DNA from: an uncultured Pseudomonadota bacterium
GTDB taxonomy: Bacteria; Myxococcota_A; UBA796; GCA-2862545
Assembly: GCA_913061235.1 (NCBI GenBank)
Contig: CAJXTB010000001.1
Span: forward strand, 310,001 to 374,000
Length of the DNA: 64,000 nt
Direction: 5' to 3'
A program made the position numbers and the translations under genes. Positions 8,303 to 18,445 of the stretch are shown here, piece after piece (positions within the stretch are counted from its first letter, which is position 1; each line of letters starts with the position of its first letter). The notes beneath the pieces are model-generated. The model did not search any database, was not told the DNA's origin, and saw only the letters and a list, made by a program, of their open reading frames with translations.

Positions 8303-10258
8303 TCAACCGGTCGGGGCGGTGGTTGACACGTCGAGCCATGTCAGCAGCGACGTTGCCGTTTGCACAGGAGTTGTGGCGAGCAACCCGCGCTCGATGCGCC
8401 CGTGCCGCAAGCGGACTGGACTCTCGGACAGCTGCTTGTTCAGGGCATCTACGGCAGCGGGAGTGCGGCGGGAGACGTGCCAGCGACCGTAGCTGCGTGC
8501 ATCAATGCGCTCGGACAGGGCCATAGCGATGCGTCCGAGGGTGTTGCGTGCGTTGGTCTCCAGCCACGGGTGCACGGCCAAGCGCCCCTCTTCGCGAACC
8601 ACTGCGGCATCGATCGACAGCGGGCCTTGGTAGCCCAGAGACTGCGCCCACTCGCCAGCCCGTCGTGCAGCAGCCAGAAGAATCGGCTCCACCGGCTCAC
8701 TGTCTCCGCCGCCATGAATCTCGCGCTGTATCTGCGCGGGTAGCCCCCGAGTCCAACGCCCCAGCCAAGCGCCTGTGTACGCACCATTGGGAGCCGTCTC
8801 GAAGCGGCTGATGCCGTCAATACGCACGTCATCGTCAACCGTCACATGCACCGACAGGTCGAGCACGCGCTCGTACCAAGGCTGCACCAGGACCTCGCCA
8901 TGGCGCTCGAGTTGGCGAAGAAGCCAGGTACGGTGGGCGTCTGACAGTGGCCCGCGGCCTCGGATGCGCTGCGTACCTGACGCACTAAACGGGGCCTTGA
9001 TGACCCACGCACCGTCGCCGAGGTCCTGCTCTTCTGTCCAAACCGAGCCACGGTCTGCAACGAGCCCGGGGACGTCTAGGGTGTGAAACTGCCGCGCGGT
9101 CGCCGTCTTGGAGGACAAGGCCTGCCACGCCGGGTTCCACTCGGGCGTGCGGCCCAACACCTCGACATCATCCGGGACATGAACATCTGGGTTGGGGCCC
9201 CAGGGCTCGACCGAGCCAAGTGGGTGAACCCCCAGCTCGGCGCGCGTGAGTGAGTCGACGAACCGCGGCACGACAAAGCCCGCATCCGCGAGAGCGCCAC
9301 AGAATGCTGGCGACGGACGCGGAGCGACGACGGTGTCGTGCGTCGCACACAAGAACATTGGTAGAACGGCTAGATCAGCGGAGACACGGGTGGAAATCGT
9401 GCTTCGAGCCGTGCCGCTGACCACCTCTTCAATGCCAGCATCGAACCAGATCACGCGGCCTGGGCGACCGCGAGAGCCTCCGACAGTACGCAGGCGCTCG
9501 ACCTCCTGCTCAGTGAACCCGGCGGACAAGCGCCCGACACGGTCGAACTGTGGACCCCGATTTCTAGCGGGGGTGAGTGGCGGCGGAAGGTGCTGCTCCC
9601 ATGCATCGATACGGTCGCCCTCTGTCCACCGGTCAAACCACACCAGACCATGGGCCACATGCCGGATTTCGTCCGTGTACACCACTGACAGAACATCCGC
9701 GGTCTTGTGGTCACCCGCGTCCGCAAAGCGCGTTCGCCAGGTCTGGCAGAAGTCCAAGTTGGCGACCTCAAAGCACAGGGAGAGCCCCGCCAAGAACGCT
9801 TCAGGGGTCTGAACGCCGCCCAACGTGTCCCAAAAGAAGCGGCTCACGGGCACCACGCCGACATCTTCCCCACACGCACGAAGACGAGCCAGGTACATGG
9901 CACAGTGGCGCTGCTCATCTCGAAGCGTGGCGACCAATCCACGGCGAAACCCGGCGGGAGCGTCTGGCCAGCGCAACAACGCCAGCGCAATCAGCTCAAT
10001 GGCTTGCAGCTCGTGATTCGCGAGCTCATGGAGTACCCGAGCACGCCCATCATTGGCCTGAAGGTCCGCTTTCCACACGCTGGGCAGCTTGCGGTGGGAC
10101 GTTGGCAGCGCCAGTTCTTTCGGGCGTCCTGGCAGCAGCGGACGCGTGTGTGCAGCCCCACCACGAACATCTACCTCGGGCCATGCCTGGAGCTTCTCCG
10201 CAAGGGTGATGCCGTACAGGGCTTGCTCGGCGTAGGTCTGGACAGAAGCTGAAGTCAT
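8303..10258 (-). CDS. DUF455 ferritin-like domain fused to ATP-grasp domain
   Basis: A 651-residue two-part protein. Residues 1-250 look like DUF455, a ferritin-like di-iron fold related to MiaE. Candidate ligands are HELANHELQAIEL (Glu78, His82/Glu83, Glu88), DEQRH (Glu115, His118), Glu164 and YTDEIRH (Glu197, His200). Residues about 290-630 resemble an ATP-grasp ligase: an ATP-contacting lysine strand (WVIKAPFSASG), EVLVQPWYERVLDLS with a conserved acidic residue, and a metal site ending LETNARNTLG. The fusion would join an oxygen/iron redox domain to a carboxylate-amine ligase-type domain. The product is unknown. It ends 8 nt after the GH16 gene stop side, so it is co-directional and probably co-transcribed with its neighbours. 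Confidence 0.72.
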   Translation of the reverse strand: MTSASVQTYAEQALYGITLAEKLQAWPEVDVRGGAAHTRPLLPGRPKELALPTSHRKLPSVWKADLQANDGRARVLHELANHELQAIELIALALLRWPDAPAGFRRGLVATLRDEQRHCAMYLARLRACGEDVGVVPVSRFFWDTLGGVQTPEAFLAGLSLCFEVANLDFCQTWRTRFADAGDHKTADVLSVVYTDEIRHVAHGLVWFDRWTEGDRIDAWEQHLPPPLTPARNRGPQFDRVGRLSAGFTEQEVERLRTVGGSRGRPGRVIWFDAGIEEVVSGTARSTISTRVSADLAVLPMFLCATHDTVVAPRPSPAFCGALADAGFVVPRFVDSLTRAELGVHPLGSVEPWGPNPDVHVPDDVEVLGRTPEWNPAWQALSSKTATARQFHTLDVPGLVADRGSVWTEEQDLGDGAWVIKAPFSASGTQRIRGRGPLSDAHRTWLLRQLERHGEVLVQPWYERVLDLSVHVTVDDDVRIDGISRFETAPNGAYTGAWLGRWTRGLPAQIQREIHGGGDSEPVEPILLAAARRAGEWAQSLGYQGPLSIDAAVVREEGRLAVHPWLETNARNTLGRIAMALSERIDARSYGRWHVSRRTPAAVDALNKQLSESPVRLRHGRIERGLLATTPVQTATSLLTWLDVSTTAPTG

Positions 10259-10266
10259 GCCGACAC

Positions 10267-12675
10267 CTATCCGGGTGGTCCATCTACAGGAAGCTCTCCG
10301 AACAGCAGCAACGTGTTGTCACCGTCGGCGCGCCCTCTCAAGATGACGTCGTCAGCGCCATCTCCATCGACATCCGCCGCTAGAGGTTCGTGGGTGCGGG
10401 ACGACCAGTTGGCGGGTCCGAGGGCATTGCGCCGCGTCCAGTCCACAGCATCCGAAAACTCGCCGTCTTCACTCAACAATGCCCAGGTTGTATCCGCGGC
10501 TTGCCTTCCTACGAGCAGCAAGTCCACGGCATCGTCGCCGTTCACATCTGCCCAGAGTGGGGCGTGAGAGTTCTCCGCCCAGTCGGTCGCACTCAGTCCG
10601 AACCGGAAGGTCCAGGGCAGCGCGGTGCCTAGTGTTCCACCGTTGTTGCGGGCGAACGTTGTCAGGTCGGCACCGCCTCGCCCTTGCAGCAAGACATCTG
10701 CGTCGCCGTCACCGTCCATGTCGGTCAGATGCAGACGATGGTCAGATGCCGCCCAGATGGCGTCTGTGATGCCACCTTCGTCGGTCCAGTCATCGTACAG
10801 TAGGAAGCCCGTCTCCGTGGACAGCAGCACAATCGGGAACTGGGTGCGGGTGCGCGGCTGGAGCAGCAGGTCATCATCACCGTCGCCATCTAGGTCCGCC
10901 ACATGGGGAATGCGGCGGCTCAGTGTCCACCGGGAGGCGTTCATGCCGGCAGCATTGGTCACGTCCGTAGCCGTCTCAAGGCCATCTCCCCGTCCCAACA
11001 ACCGCAAGGCCGTACCGGTCGGTCCGGTCGGCAACAGCAAGACATCCGCACGGGTGTCTCCATTGAAGTCCCCCACCACCGGTTCGTGTCCTGACCAGCT
11101 CGCACGCGAGGTCAAGTTCACAACGTCCGACGGCCCTTGCTCACTTCCGAGAACTGCGCGCGTGGGGCCCGAGCCACGTGGCACAAGCAACGCGTCGTCA
11201 AAGCCATCTCCGTTGACGTCGAGGACGACCATCGTGTGGGCTTGAGCATCCCAGCTTGCCGCAGACATGCCGTCCACAGTGGTCACCGTGCGCTCGTGGT
11301 CGAAGCCATCCACGGCGTGGCCAGGCATCCAGTAGGTCGCGTGCTGGTCTAGAGCGGTCTGCAGCAACAGGTCGTCTAGGCCGTCTCCGTTGAAGTCACC
11401 GGTGTGGCTGACGCGGAAGGATGCTGCCCACTTGGCGCTGCTCATCCAGAAGCGATTGCTGATGTTGCCGGACCCAGAGCCAACAATCCCGCACGAGTCA
11501 TCTGTTGGCGGACATCCTTCGTACACCCGAACCCAGTCAATGCGGTGTTCGAGTCGTTCAAACAAATCAATGTCCCAACCCCCCGTCTTGACGACCGAGG
11601 TGTTGAGGATGAAGTAGAACGGGTCGTCTGGAATATCGACGGGGAAAGCTGGCCATTCCGAGCCAATGAGCGAGCCATCGTTCGCTCCAATGACGTCACC
11701 AATCAGCGGCGTACCCGCCATCAGCTCGCCGGTCATCCAGTCGTCTACGTAAAACCGCAGGCGGTCGGGTGTCCACTCCACCGCGTAGGTGTGCCAGTCT
11801 TCGGCGAAACGCGGCTCACCAGGGTTGTGGTGGTTTCCGCTGGAGTGATGCACGCGCACATCATCGACATCCATGCCTCCGTGGAAGCTGCCGTGAACAT
11901 CTGTCGGGTCGTGAGCGACAGCCTCCATGATGTCGATCTCGCCGTCATTCGGCCAGCCTCCATCTGTTGGAAGCAGCCAGTGTGCGGGCCATGCACCGAG
12001 CTGGTTGGGGATGATTGCGCGCACTTCGAAGCGCCCGTAGGCCTGGTCAAACCCGGTCGGAGCGTGGTTGGGATTGCTGAGAACCGCACCGGCACGAATG
12101 GGACAGTTCTTAGAGACGTAGGAGTTCGGTTGGTCCACGCCGCAGTTCCAGGGTCCATCCCCTGCGGCGTGGTCTGCGGACAATCGCAGCTCACCGTCCA
12201 CCACCGCGACCTGGGCTGGGTCCAATGCGTTGATGCCTTCGCCGCGAGACGACAAGCCCCAGTCCATCCAGTTGTAGATGTCGTAGACCGCCCACGTACA
12301 CTTGTTCAGGTCCGCCACCTGGGCATGCATGGCACCATCGCAGTCGGCGGTCGACCAGTAGCGGTCCATGCAGACGGGTGGCGTAGTGACCGCGTCGTAG
12401 CAGGGGTCGTTTGGCGTGGTCGGGCCGTCAAAGTCGTCTTCGAAGGTCAGACGCCAACGGCGAGCGAGCTGACGCGGCGAAGGCTCAACGGGGGCGTCCG
12501 TATCGGCATCCGTGTCAGTGTCTGTTCCCAACTCCGTGTCGTCGTCCACTTCCGTGGACGCATCTGTATCGGCGGTCGTGTCGGTGCCATCCGAGGACTC
12601 AGTACCGGGGTCGTCTCCGGTCTCCACCATCTCAGACGGTCCGCACGCGACGAGCAAGAGCCAAAGTGGCCACAT
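10267..12675 (-). CDS. Lipoprotein glycoside hydrolase family 16 with FG-GAP repeats
   Basis: An 802-residue surface protein. The lipobox is LLLVAC (Cys11), followed by a Thr/Asp/Ser linker (about 16-62). A GH16 beta-glucanase domain (70-390) follows, with the catalytic signature GEIDIMEAV: Glu246 as nucleophile and Glu251 as acid/base around Asp248. After residue 400 come roughly six FG-GAP/VCBS-type calcium-binding repeats (DxNGDGxDD motifs) that should form a beta-propeller. GH16 enzymes cleave beta-1,3/1,4-glucans or galactans; the exact polymer is not clear. The ATG at 12675 has GGAGG upstream. It is the first gene of a minus-strand run leading into the DUF455/ATP-grasp gene. Confidence 0.87.
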   Translation of the reverse strand: MWPLWLLLVACGPSEMVETGDDPGTESSDGTDTTADTDASTEVDDDTELGTDTDTDADTDAPVEPSPRQLARRWRLTFEDDFDGPTTPNDPCYDAVTTPPVCMDRYWSTADCDGAMHAQVADLNKCTWAVYDIYNWMDWGLSSRGEGINALDPAQVAVVDGELRLSADHAAGDGPWNCGVDQPNSYVSKNCPIRAGAVLSNPNHAPTGFDQAYGRFEVRAIIPNQLGAWPAHWLLPTDGGWPNDGEIDIMEAVAHDPTDVHGSFHGGMDVDDVRVHHSSGNHHNPGEPRFAEDWHTYAVEWTPDRLRFYVDDWMTGELMAGTPLIGDVIGANDGSLIGSEWPAFPVDIPDDPFYFILNTSVVKTGGWDIDLFERLEHRIDWVRVYEGCPPTDDSCGIVGSGSGNISNRFWMSSAKWAASFRVSHTGDFNGDGLDDLLLQTALDQHATYWMPGHAVDGFDHERTVTTVDGMSAASWDAQAHTMVVLDVNGDGFDDALLVPRGSGPTRAVLGSEQGPSDVVNLTSRASWSGHEPVVGDFNGDTRADVLLLPTGPTGTALRLLGRGDGLETATDVTNAAGMNASRWTLSRRIPHVADLDGDGDDDLLLQPRTRTQFPIVLLSTETGFLLYDDWTDEGGITDAIWAASDHRLHLTDMDGDGDADVLLQGRGGADLTTFARNNGGTLGTALPWTFRFGLSATDWAENSHAPLWADVNGDDAVDLLLVGRQAADTTWALLSEDGEFSDAVDWTRRNALGPANWSSRTHEPLAADVDGDGADDVILRGRADGDNTLLLFGELPVDGPPG

Positions 12676-12735
12676 GTAGAACCTCCAAACAATCGATTAC
12701 CATGCCCAGCACCGGTCTGCGGCTACACTATCGCC

Positions 12736-13224
12736 ATGCCACGCGATGACGACGCCCTAAAGCGACTCTACGGACAAGACCCGCCCGCAAGCCCCAGCAG
12801 CGCAGGTGTGTCTTTGGTGTGGGTGGCGCTGGTCATTGGACTGGGACTGGTTGGAGTCGCTGGGATGCTTCTGGTGACGGTCATCAGTCTTCGGCCCGAC
12901 CCAGTCAACGACCGCTTGGTAGAGCTCGGTGTCGTTGGCCCCGGGGAAGTAGTCACCCTGATGTACGGCACACAAGACGACGGCTGTCTCATCACCCCAG
13001 ACGCCATGGTCACCTGGAGTCCATCTGGTGCGGCACGAGCGAGCCTTGTGGATGCGGTGGTGAGCGAAGAACGCCTACCTCACGCACTCGTCGTGACCAG
13101 CGACGCGACGGCACGCTGCCTGTTCACCGACGATGTCAGCTACACGCTCTTCTCGGAGTTGGTGAGGCGGAACGTCCGTCCTACCCGCGAATCGTGGCGG
13201 CCTATCGATCCTAGAATGCAGTAG
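12736..13224 (+). CDS. Small membrane-anchored protein of unknown function
   Basis: A 162-residue protein not recognised as a known family. A charged, proline-containing N-terminus (1-22) is followed by one strong transmembrane helix (VSLVWVALVIGLGLVGVAGMLLVTVI, about 24-50, given here in outline) and an extracytoplasmic-type domain with VVTLMYGTQDDGCLITPDAMVTWSP and two or three cysteines. The in-frame open region extends far upstream but opposes the GH16 gene, so the ATG at 12736, just outside that gene, is the sensible start. No strong ribosome-binding site is visible. It is divergent from the GH16 gene by 60 bp and convergent with the lamin-tail lipoprotein. Confidence 0.6.
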   Translation: MPRDDDALKRLYGQDPPASPSSAGVSLVWVALVIGLGLVGVAGMLLVTVISLRPDPVNDRLVELGVVGPGEVVTLMYGTQDDGCLITPDAMVTWSPSGAARASLVDAVVSEERLPHALVVTSDATARCLFTDDVSYTLFSELVRRNVRPTRESWRPIDPRMQ

Positions 13225-13264
13225 TCGACGCGATGGTCGGCCGAAGGGGAGGCACAAACGAAAG

Positions 13265-13300
13265 CGGCCACGCGACTCGCGGGTGCGAGAGGCGTGGCCG
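13265..13300 (-). terminator. Strong hairpin between convergent genes
   Basis: An outer 9-bp perfect stem (CGGCCACGC at 13265-13273 with GCGTGGCCG at 13292-13300) encloses an inner 5-bp stem (CTCGC / GCGAG). On the minus strand it is followed by CTTTCGTTTG, a moderately T-rich tail. It is best read as the terminator of the lamin-tail lipoprotein gene ending at 13333, and may also stop the opposing gene ending at 13224. Confidence 0.65.
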
Positions 13301-13332
13301 GGGGTGACCCGAGGGTCGGCAGGGCTAGTTGA

Positions 13333-14382
<1,050 letters not shown>

Positions 14383-14521
14383 GGTGTCTCCTCACTCAAT
14401 TGCCCATCGGACGTAGCACTTCTGACACCGACCTGCTTGATTGAGCAGCGGGCGTTGCACAGTTGTTGCCAAAAACCAAGAGGTTTCTGGACTCACTTGA
14501 AACTATCGTCAGCCGAATGCT

Positions 14522-16186
14522 CTACATCCCAAGCGACGGAAGCAACCAAGATCCCGAAGTTCCCGAAACCAGCAGGCCCGAGTTTCCACAACGTACACGA
14601 CTGCTCTGGGAGACCGAAATCCAAGCATCCGGTACAGGCGGCGCTCCATCAACGAGTCCCGGCCCATAGAACAGTTCGACGCCGTCAAAAGTGAAACCGG
14701 AAATGCCAGTCCGCCGACGCGTTCGGACGGCTAAGTCCACCTCTCCGTCTCGGTTGAAGTCGCACAGCATCGTTGGATCAGTGACGGTGAATACCTCTCC
14801 ATCAGGGTGAGGCCCGAGTGCCGAAAGCGCGATGCTTGGCGCCCCATCGGCATTGTATTGCCGCACCAGCAGCGGCAACGTTCCCGTGCTCGGCCACAAC
14901 CAGTCAACAATGCCGTCCCCGGTAATATCCCAGTTCGCATCTGGTATTGACCGGTTCGAGACACTCTCAAACCCATCCGGAAATGCCGCAAGTGACGACC
15001 ATTCGTACCCGGATTCTCGCGTCATCAACCTCGACACGACAGCAGTTCCGTCCTCCTGTACGGCCGGGAATCGGTCCAGTACATCGACGGAAATCCTGAT
15101 GCCAGTGCGAAATACATCACCCGACACCAGCGGTTCATCAGCAATCACACGGTCCACTCCGTGTGGACTTAGGAGCAAGTGAAATCCATCCCCTAGGGGC
15201 ACGAGAACCTCGTCTACGCCATCGGCATTTTGGTCATTGACCGCAACCAGCCGTCCATCGGGCAAATTCGACCCGGTCATCACGAAGGCCGCATCCGCCA
15301 AGGCAAACGACCCGGCTTCCACTGGCCCGTAGAACACGTAGATGCCTTCCTCATTGCAGTTCAAGGACAAATCTCCGACACCGTCGCCGTTGTAGTCCAC
15401 TTCCCCGCTAGCAGCGTGGCCAGCGCAATCGTAGGCGTCCGAAACTACGGTTGATGGTGAAGGAATCGATGAGTCAAAGGGTCCCAAATACAAGCTGCCA
15501 CTGCCATCGTCCGAAAGGGCAATCCAAGCATCATCCAGCCCATCATCATTCCAATCAGCCATCGCCACGTAATCAGAGGCTCCGAGTTGAATGGTCTCGA
15601 CGCCCGCCGCATCGAGGTCACCCGCATATTCACAGTCCCCCGGCCCCCCATCACAGTCATCATCCAGCCCATTGTTGCAGACCTCCGGCATGCCAGGGTT
15701 CACCTCCGCAAGCCCGTCGTGGCAGTCGTCCCCACCGCTGACAACAGCAATGAACCCGTCACCATCGGCGTCGTTGTCAGCGTCGCCTGAGCAGTCTTGG
15801 TCCACGCCGTTGTAGTAGACCTCTGTGGCGTTGGGGTTGACGTCTGCATCTGTGTCATCACAGTCGACGCCGTTGCTTAGGTCCGTGAAGGAGCCTGCTG
15901 GACGCGCGCACCCTTCCTGGACTTCGGGTGCCGGGAAGCCGTCTTGGTCGAGGTCGACGTACCACTCGACACTTCCCGCTCCAGCGTCATCAGTCAGACC
16001 GTCGCAGTTGTCATCTACACCGTTGCCGCACACCTCTGCTGCATCCGGGTTGATGTTGACGTTGTCGTCGTCACAGTCGTTGCCGTCGAGCTCGGATGTC
16101 TCAAATCCGTCTCCGTCTCGGTCCCGACCTTCCGTCGTGTCAAAGCAGCCAGTGAGAGCAAGCGTGAGCAATAGGGTGATGCGCAT
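14522..16186 (-). CDS. MopE-like Asp/Cys repeat lipoprotein with FG-GAP propeller
   Basis: A 554-residue secreted protein. Its lipobox is LALTGC. Residues 20-185 contain three MopE-type repeats, each with a DxDGDGF calcium-like loop, a CDD, an NP(D/N/G)xxEV and a CDG or CSG ending (for example GNGVDDNCDG). Such repeats are common in myxobacterial and other deltaproteobacterial surface proteins. The rest holds about five FG-GAP-like strands (DWNDDGLDD, DYNGDGVGD, DQNADGVDE, DITGDGIVD, DFNRDGEVD), suggesting an integrin-alpha-like beta-propeller. The start is ATG 16186 with GGAGG at 16191-16195. A role in surface attachment or metal binding is family-level inference. Confidence 0.82.
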   Translation of the reverse strand: MRITLLLTLALTGCFDTTEGRDRDGDGFETSELDGNDCDDDNVNINPDAAEVCGNGVDDNCDGLTDDAGAGSVEWYVDLDQDGFPAPEVQEGCARPAGSFTDLSNGVDCDDTDADVNPNATEVYYNGVDQDCSGDADNDADGDGFIAVVSGGDDCHDGLAEVNPGMPEVCNNGLDDDCDGGPGDCEYAGDLDAAGVETIQLGASDYVAMADWNDDGLDDAWIALSDDGSGSLYLGPFDSSIPSPSTVVSDAYDCAGHAASGEVDYNGDGVGDLSLNCNEEGIYVFYGPVEAGSFALADAAFVMTGSNLPDGRLVAVNDQNADGVDEVLVPLGDGFHLLLSPHGVDRVIADEPLVSGDVFRTGIRISVDVLDRFPAVQEDGTAVVSRLMTRESGYEWSSLAAFPDGFESVSNRSIPDANWDITGDGIVDWLWPSTGTLPLLVRQYNADGAPSIALSALGPHPDGEVFTVTDPTMLCDFNRDGEVDLAVRTRRRTGISGFTFDGVELFYGPGLVDGAPPVPDAWISVSQSSRVRCGNSGLLVSGTSGSWLLPSLGM

Positions 16187-16281
16187 AGGACCTCCGAGGC
16201 AGCAAGGATACGGTCCTACGAACCAGATAGCCAATCGCATCAACTACTACGCGTCTTAGATTTCCACCCCCGGCGTTTCCC

Positions 16282-17661
16282 CTACCCCTCCGGCAGACAC
16301 TCAATGGGTTCGGGCACACCACACTCATCATCCATTGGCACACCCCCCAATCGGTCCTGCACCCACTCCCACTGGAGCAGAATCGACGAAGCAGCGCCTT
16401 CGGTGTGGCCGGCACCTGCGCACTCGATCGTGTCCATGTCGTAGCCTTGGGCGCACAGGCGGGGGATGTCGTCGCGGTTGGTCTGGTGGTAGACGAGGTC
16501 GTCGGCGCCGCTGTAGACGTACAGCACGGGAGTGTCGCTGATGCGCTCGAAGGGTGCGGTGGCCAGCGAGTTTGCGGTAAGGGCGCAGCCCCAAGGTCCG
16601 AAGTCAGCCAGGGTGCCATCGGTCGCGGCCTGACGGAAGGCTTCGGTGTAGACGGTCTCTACGCTGGAGATGTCCGAGTAGGAGTCACCAAAATCGCAGC
16701 TACCGTTCATGGCTGGCAACAGAGTGGACGCGAGCTCGTAGGGCGCTTCGTCTGTCAGCACTTCGGTCAGTGGCTCGTCGAATCCGTACCAGTCTGAGTA
16801 GGTCGCCAACGCGCCGGCCAGTGCGAGCGACGTTGCCCCTTCAACAGTGGCACCTCGTGTTGCCAAGCCCACAACATCTGTTGGCGGAACGCTGGCGACG
16901 ACGCCCACCATATCGGCAGACGGCAGATACCAGGGCGCATACAGCTCGCTCCACAACGCAGCGAAGCCCCCCTCAGAACCACCGAAGAGGATGGTCTGTC
17001 GTGTGACGTCGGCGTCTACTCCCGAAAGCTCGGGTGTCAGTCGCCAGGCAGCTCGCAAGGCGTCCAATGACGCGACCGCGGTGGGCTCTGCAATCACGTA
17101 CGGGTGCACGTTCTCCGATGCTGGACCAAAACCGTTCATTCCCAGGTAGTCCGGCGAGACAACAGCCACGCCCATGCTCGACAACAGCAGGTTGCCCGCC
17201 GCCCCTTCAATGCCGGCAGCGCTGGGCGCACACTCGTCCATGAAGCCCGTGGTTCCATGAAGCCAGGCCACAGTGGGAACGGTCTCGTCTGTCTCGGGGA
17301 AAGACAACAGGGCAGTGGCCTCGACGGTCTGTCCCCTGTCTTGGGTGAGGTAGCGGAAGCGGTACATCCGGACGTCGTAGCGAATGTCCAACAGATCTGC
17401 CGGGAGGCCCGCGCCAGCCAGGACACCACGAATGGCTTGGGCGCTGAGATCGAGCTCGGATGCGCGCTCCCAGCTCACCACGGTGCCGACTTGGTCCAGC
17501 GGAACCCAGTCGTAGGGCGTGGGTCCGCACACACCGGTCGGAAGGTCCGTCAGTGGCGGTGCATCCGAGGTATCCAGGTCGGTATCTGGCTCATCCGTGT
17601 CCCCGGAATCGGGAAGTCCAGGACAGCCGGCAAGCAGACAAAGTAGCGACAGTCGAAACAC
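16282..17661 (-). CDS. Alpha/beta-hydrolase lipoprotein (secretory lipase-like)
   Basis: A 459-residue exported hydrolase. The start is a GTG at 17661 with GGAGG at 17666-17670, giving signal peptide VFRLSLLCLLAGC with the lipid-modified cysteine, then an acidic DTDEPDTD linker. The hydrolase core shows an oxyanion region (AWLHGTTG), the nucleophile elbow GGSEGGFAAL, an acid candidate in YSGADDLVYH and the histidine in GAGHTEGA. The layout resembles secretory lipases and large cephalosporin-esterase-like proteins. Several cysteines suggest disulfides outside the cytoplasm. It is divergent from the TetR gene by 144 bp, and the degenerate palindrome at 17773-17790 could also control it. Confidence 0.78.
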   Translation of the reverse strand: MFRLSLLCLLAGCPGLPDSGDTDEPDTDLDTSDAPPLTDLPTGVCGPTPYDWVPLDQVGTVVSWERASELDLSAQAIRGVLAGAGLPADLLDIRYDVRMYRFRYLTQDRGQTVEATALLSFPETDETVPTVAWLHGTTGFMDECAPSAAGIEGAAGNLLLSSMGVAVVSPDYLGMNGFGPASENVHPYVIAEPTAVASLDALRAAWRLTPELSGVDADVTRQTILFGGSEGGFAALWSELYAPWYLPSADMVGVVASVPPTDVVGLATRGATVEGATSLALAGALATYSDWYGFDEPLTEVLTDEAPYELASTLLPAMNGSCDFGDSYSDISSVETVYTEAFRQAATDGTLADFGPWGCALTANSLATAPFERISDTPVLYVYSGADDLVYHQTNRDDIPRLCAQGYDMDTIECAGAGHTEGAASSILLQWEWVQDRLGGVPMDDECGVPEPIECLPEG

Positions 17662-17772
17662 AGCGCCTCCAAGCCACAGAGTGCCCGTGACGGAGCGAGT
17701 CCGCAACGCTGCTGACGTTTCTCCGACAGGTCTGGACACCAACGCCCTCAAATTTTCCTTGCGCAAATCGGC

Positions 17773-17790
17773 GGACGGAATATTCATTCC
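17773..17790. promoter_or_regulatory. Imperfect palindrome upstream of TetR gene (probable operator)
   Basis: GGACGGAATATTCATTCC differs at two positions from the perfect 18-bp palindrome at 18412-18429. The right arm ATTCATTCC is identical. It lies 16 bp before the TetR start codon, in the gap shared with the divergent hydrolase. Autoregulation by the TetR protein is the simplest reading. Confidence 0.65.
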
Positions 17791-17805
17791 GCATCTGGAG
17801 TCACC

Positions 17806-18366
17806 GTGAGTACCAAGCGAGACGACATTCTGAACGCTGCCCTTCGTCTGTTCTCGCGTCGGGGTTTCTACGGCACCACAATGCCCGAGCTCGCACGGGA
17901 AGCTGGGGTTGGCGCCGGAACCATCTACCGCTACTTCGACAGCAAAGAGACGCTTGTCAACACGCTGTATCAGTCCTGGAAAGCCAAGATTACCGAAGAC
18001 GTGTACGCCGACCTTCCCGCTGATCTGCCGTGGCGAGCTCGATTCACCTTGCTGTGGACCCGCCTGTTCGACTTCGCCCATACGCACCCGGAAGCCTTCT
18101 CATTCGTCGACCTGCACTACCACAGCGACTACCTCGATGAGCAGAGTCGAATGGTCGAGCAGATGTCCGCTGCCACGCTGTTCACCATGGTGCTCGAGGG
18201 CCAAGCTGACCAAGTCCTGGTGGACCTCCCGCCCGCGGTGCTCATCGCCATGGTGTATAGCGCTTTTCTAGGCGTCGTTCGGGCTGAACAGGCCGGCTAT
18301 GTGGTGGTCGATGAGACCCTCGCAACGGCGACTGAAGAGCGCGCCTGGGCCATGATTCGACGCTAG
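17806..18366 (+). CDS. TetR-family transcriptional regulator
   Basis: A 186-residue TetR-type repressor. The helix-turn-helix is in the first 50 residues (ILNAALRLFSRRGFYGTTMPELAREAG, then GTIYRYFDSKETLV, shown in parts), followed by an all-helical ligand domain with an aromatic/His-rich stretch (FSFVDLHYHSDY). The GTG start at 17806 follows TGGAG at 17796-17800. Two related palindromes flank the gene, one before it and a perfect one before the downstream SDR gene, so it probably represses itself and the SDR-START unit. The ligand is unknown. The SDR/START context suggests a steroid, fatty-acyl or other hydrophobic compound. Confidence 0.88.
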   Translation: MSTKRDDILNAALRLFSRRGFYGTTMPELAREAGVGAGTIYRYFDSKETLVNTLYQSWKAKITEDVYADLPADLPWRARFTLLWTRLFDFAHTHPEAFSFVDLHYHSDYLDEQSRMVEQMSAATLFTMVLEGQADQVLVDLPPAVLIAMVYSAFLGVVRAEQAGYVVVDETLATATEERAWAMIRR

Positions 18367-18411
18367 GCAATCGCCTCGTCCCCCTTTTTTTTACCTCCCA
18401 TCTTCTCAAAC

Positions 18412-18429
18412 GGAATGAATATTCATTCC
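18412..18429. promoter_or_regulatory. Perfect 18-bp palindrome, probable TetR operator
   Basis: GGAATGAATATTCATTCC is a perfect inverted repeat located 16 bp upstream of the SDR start codon and 45 bp after the TetR stop. It shares its right arm with the site at 17773-17790. A T8 tract at about 18385-18392 precedes it. Confidence 0.75.
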
Positions 18430-18445
18430 TATTCTTGGAGCCAAC

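Noticed and set aside
11404-12735. Long plus-strand open frame running into the small membrane protein at 12736
   Set aside because: It opposes the GH16 domain with its intact catalytic motif; only the part after 12736 looks protein-like.
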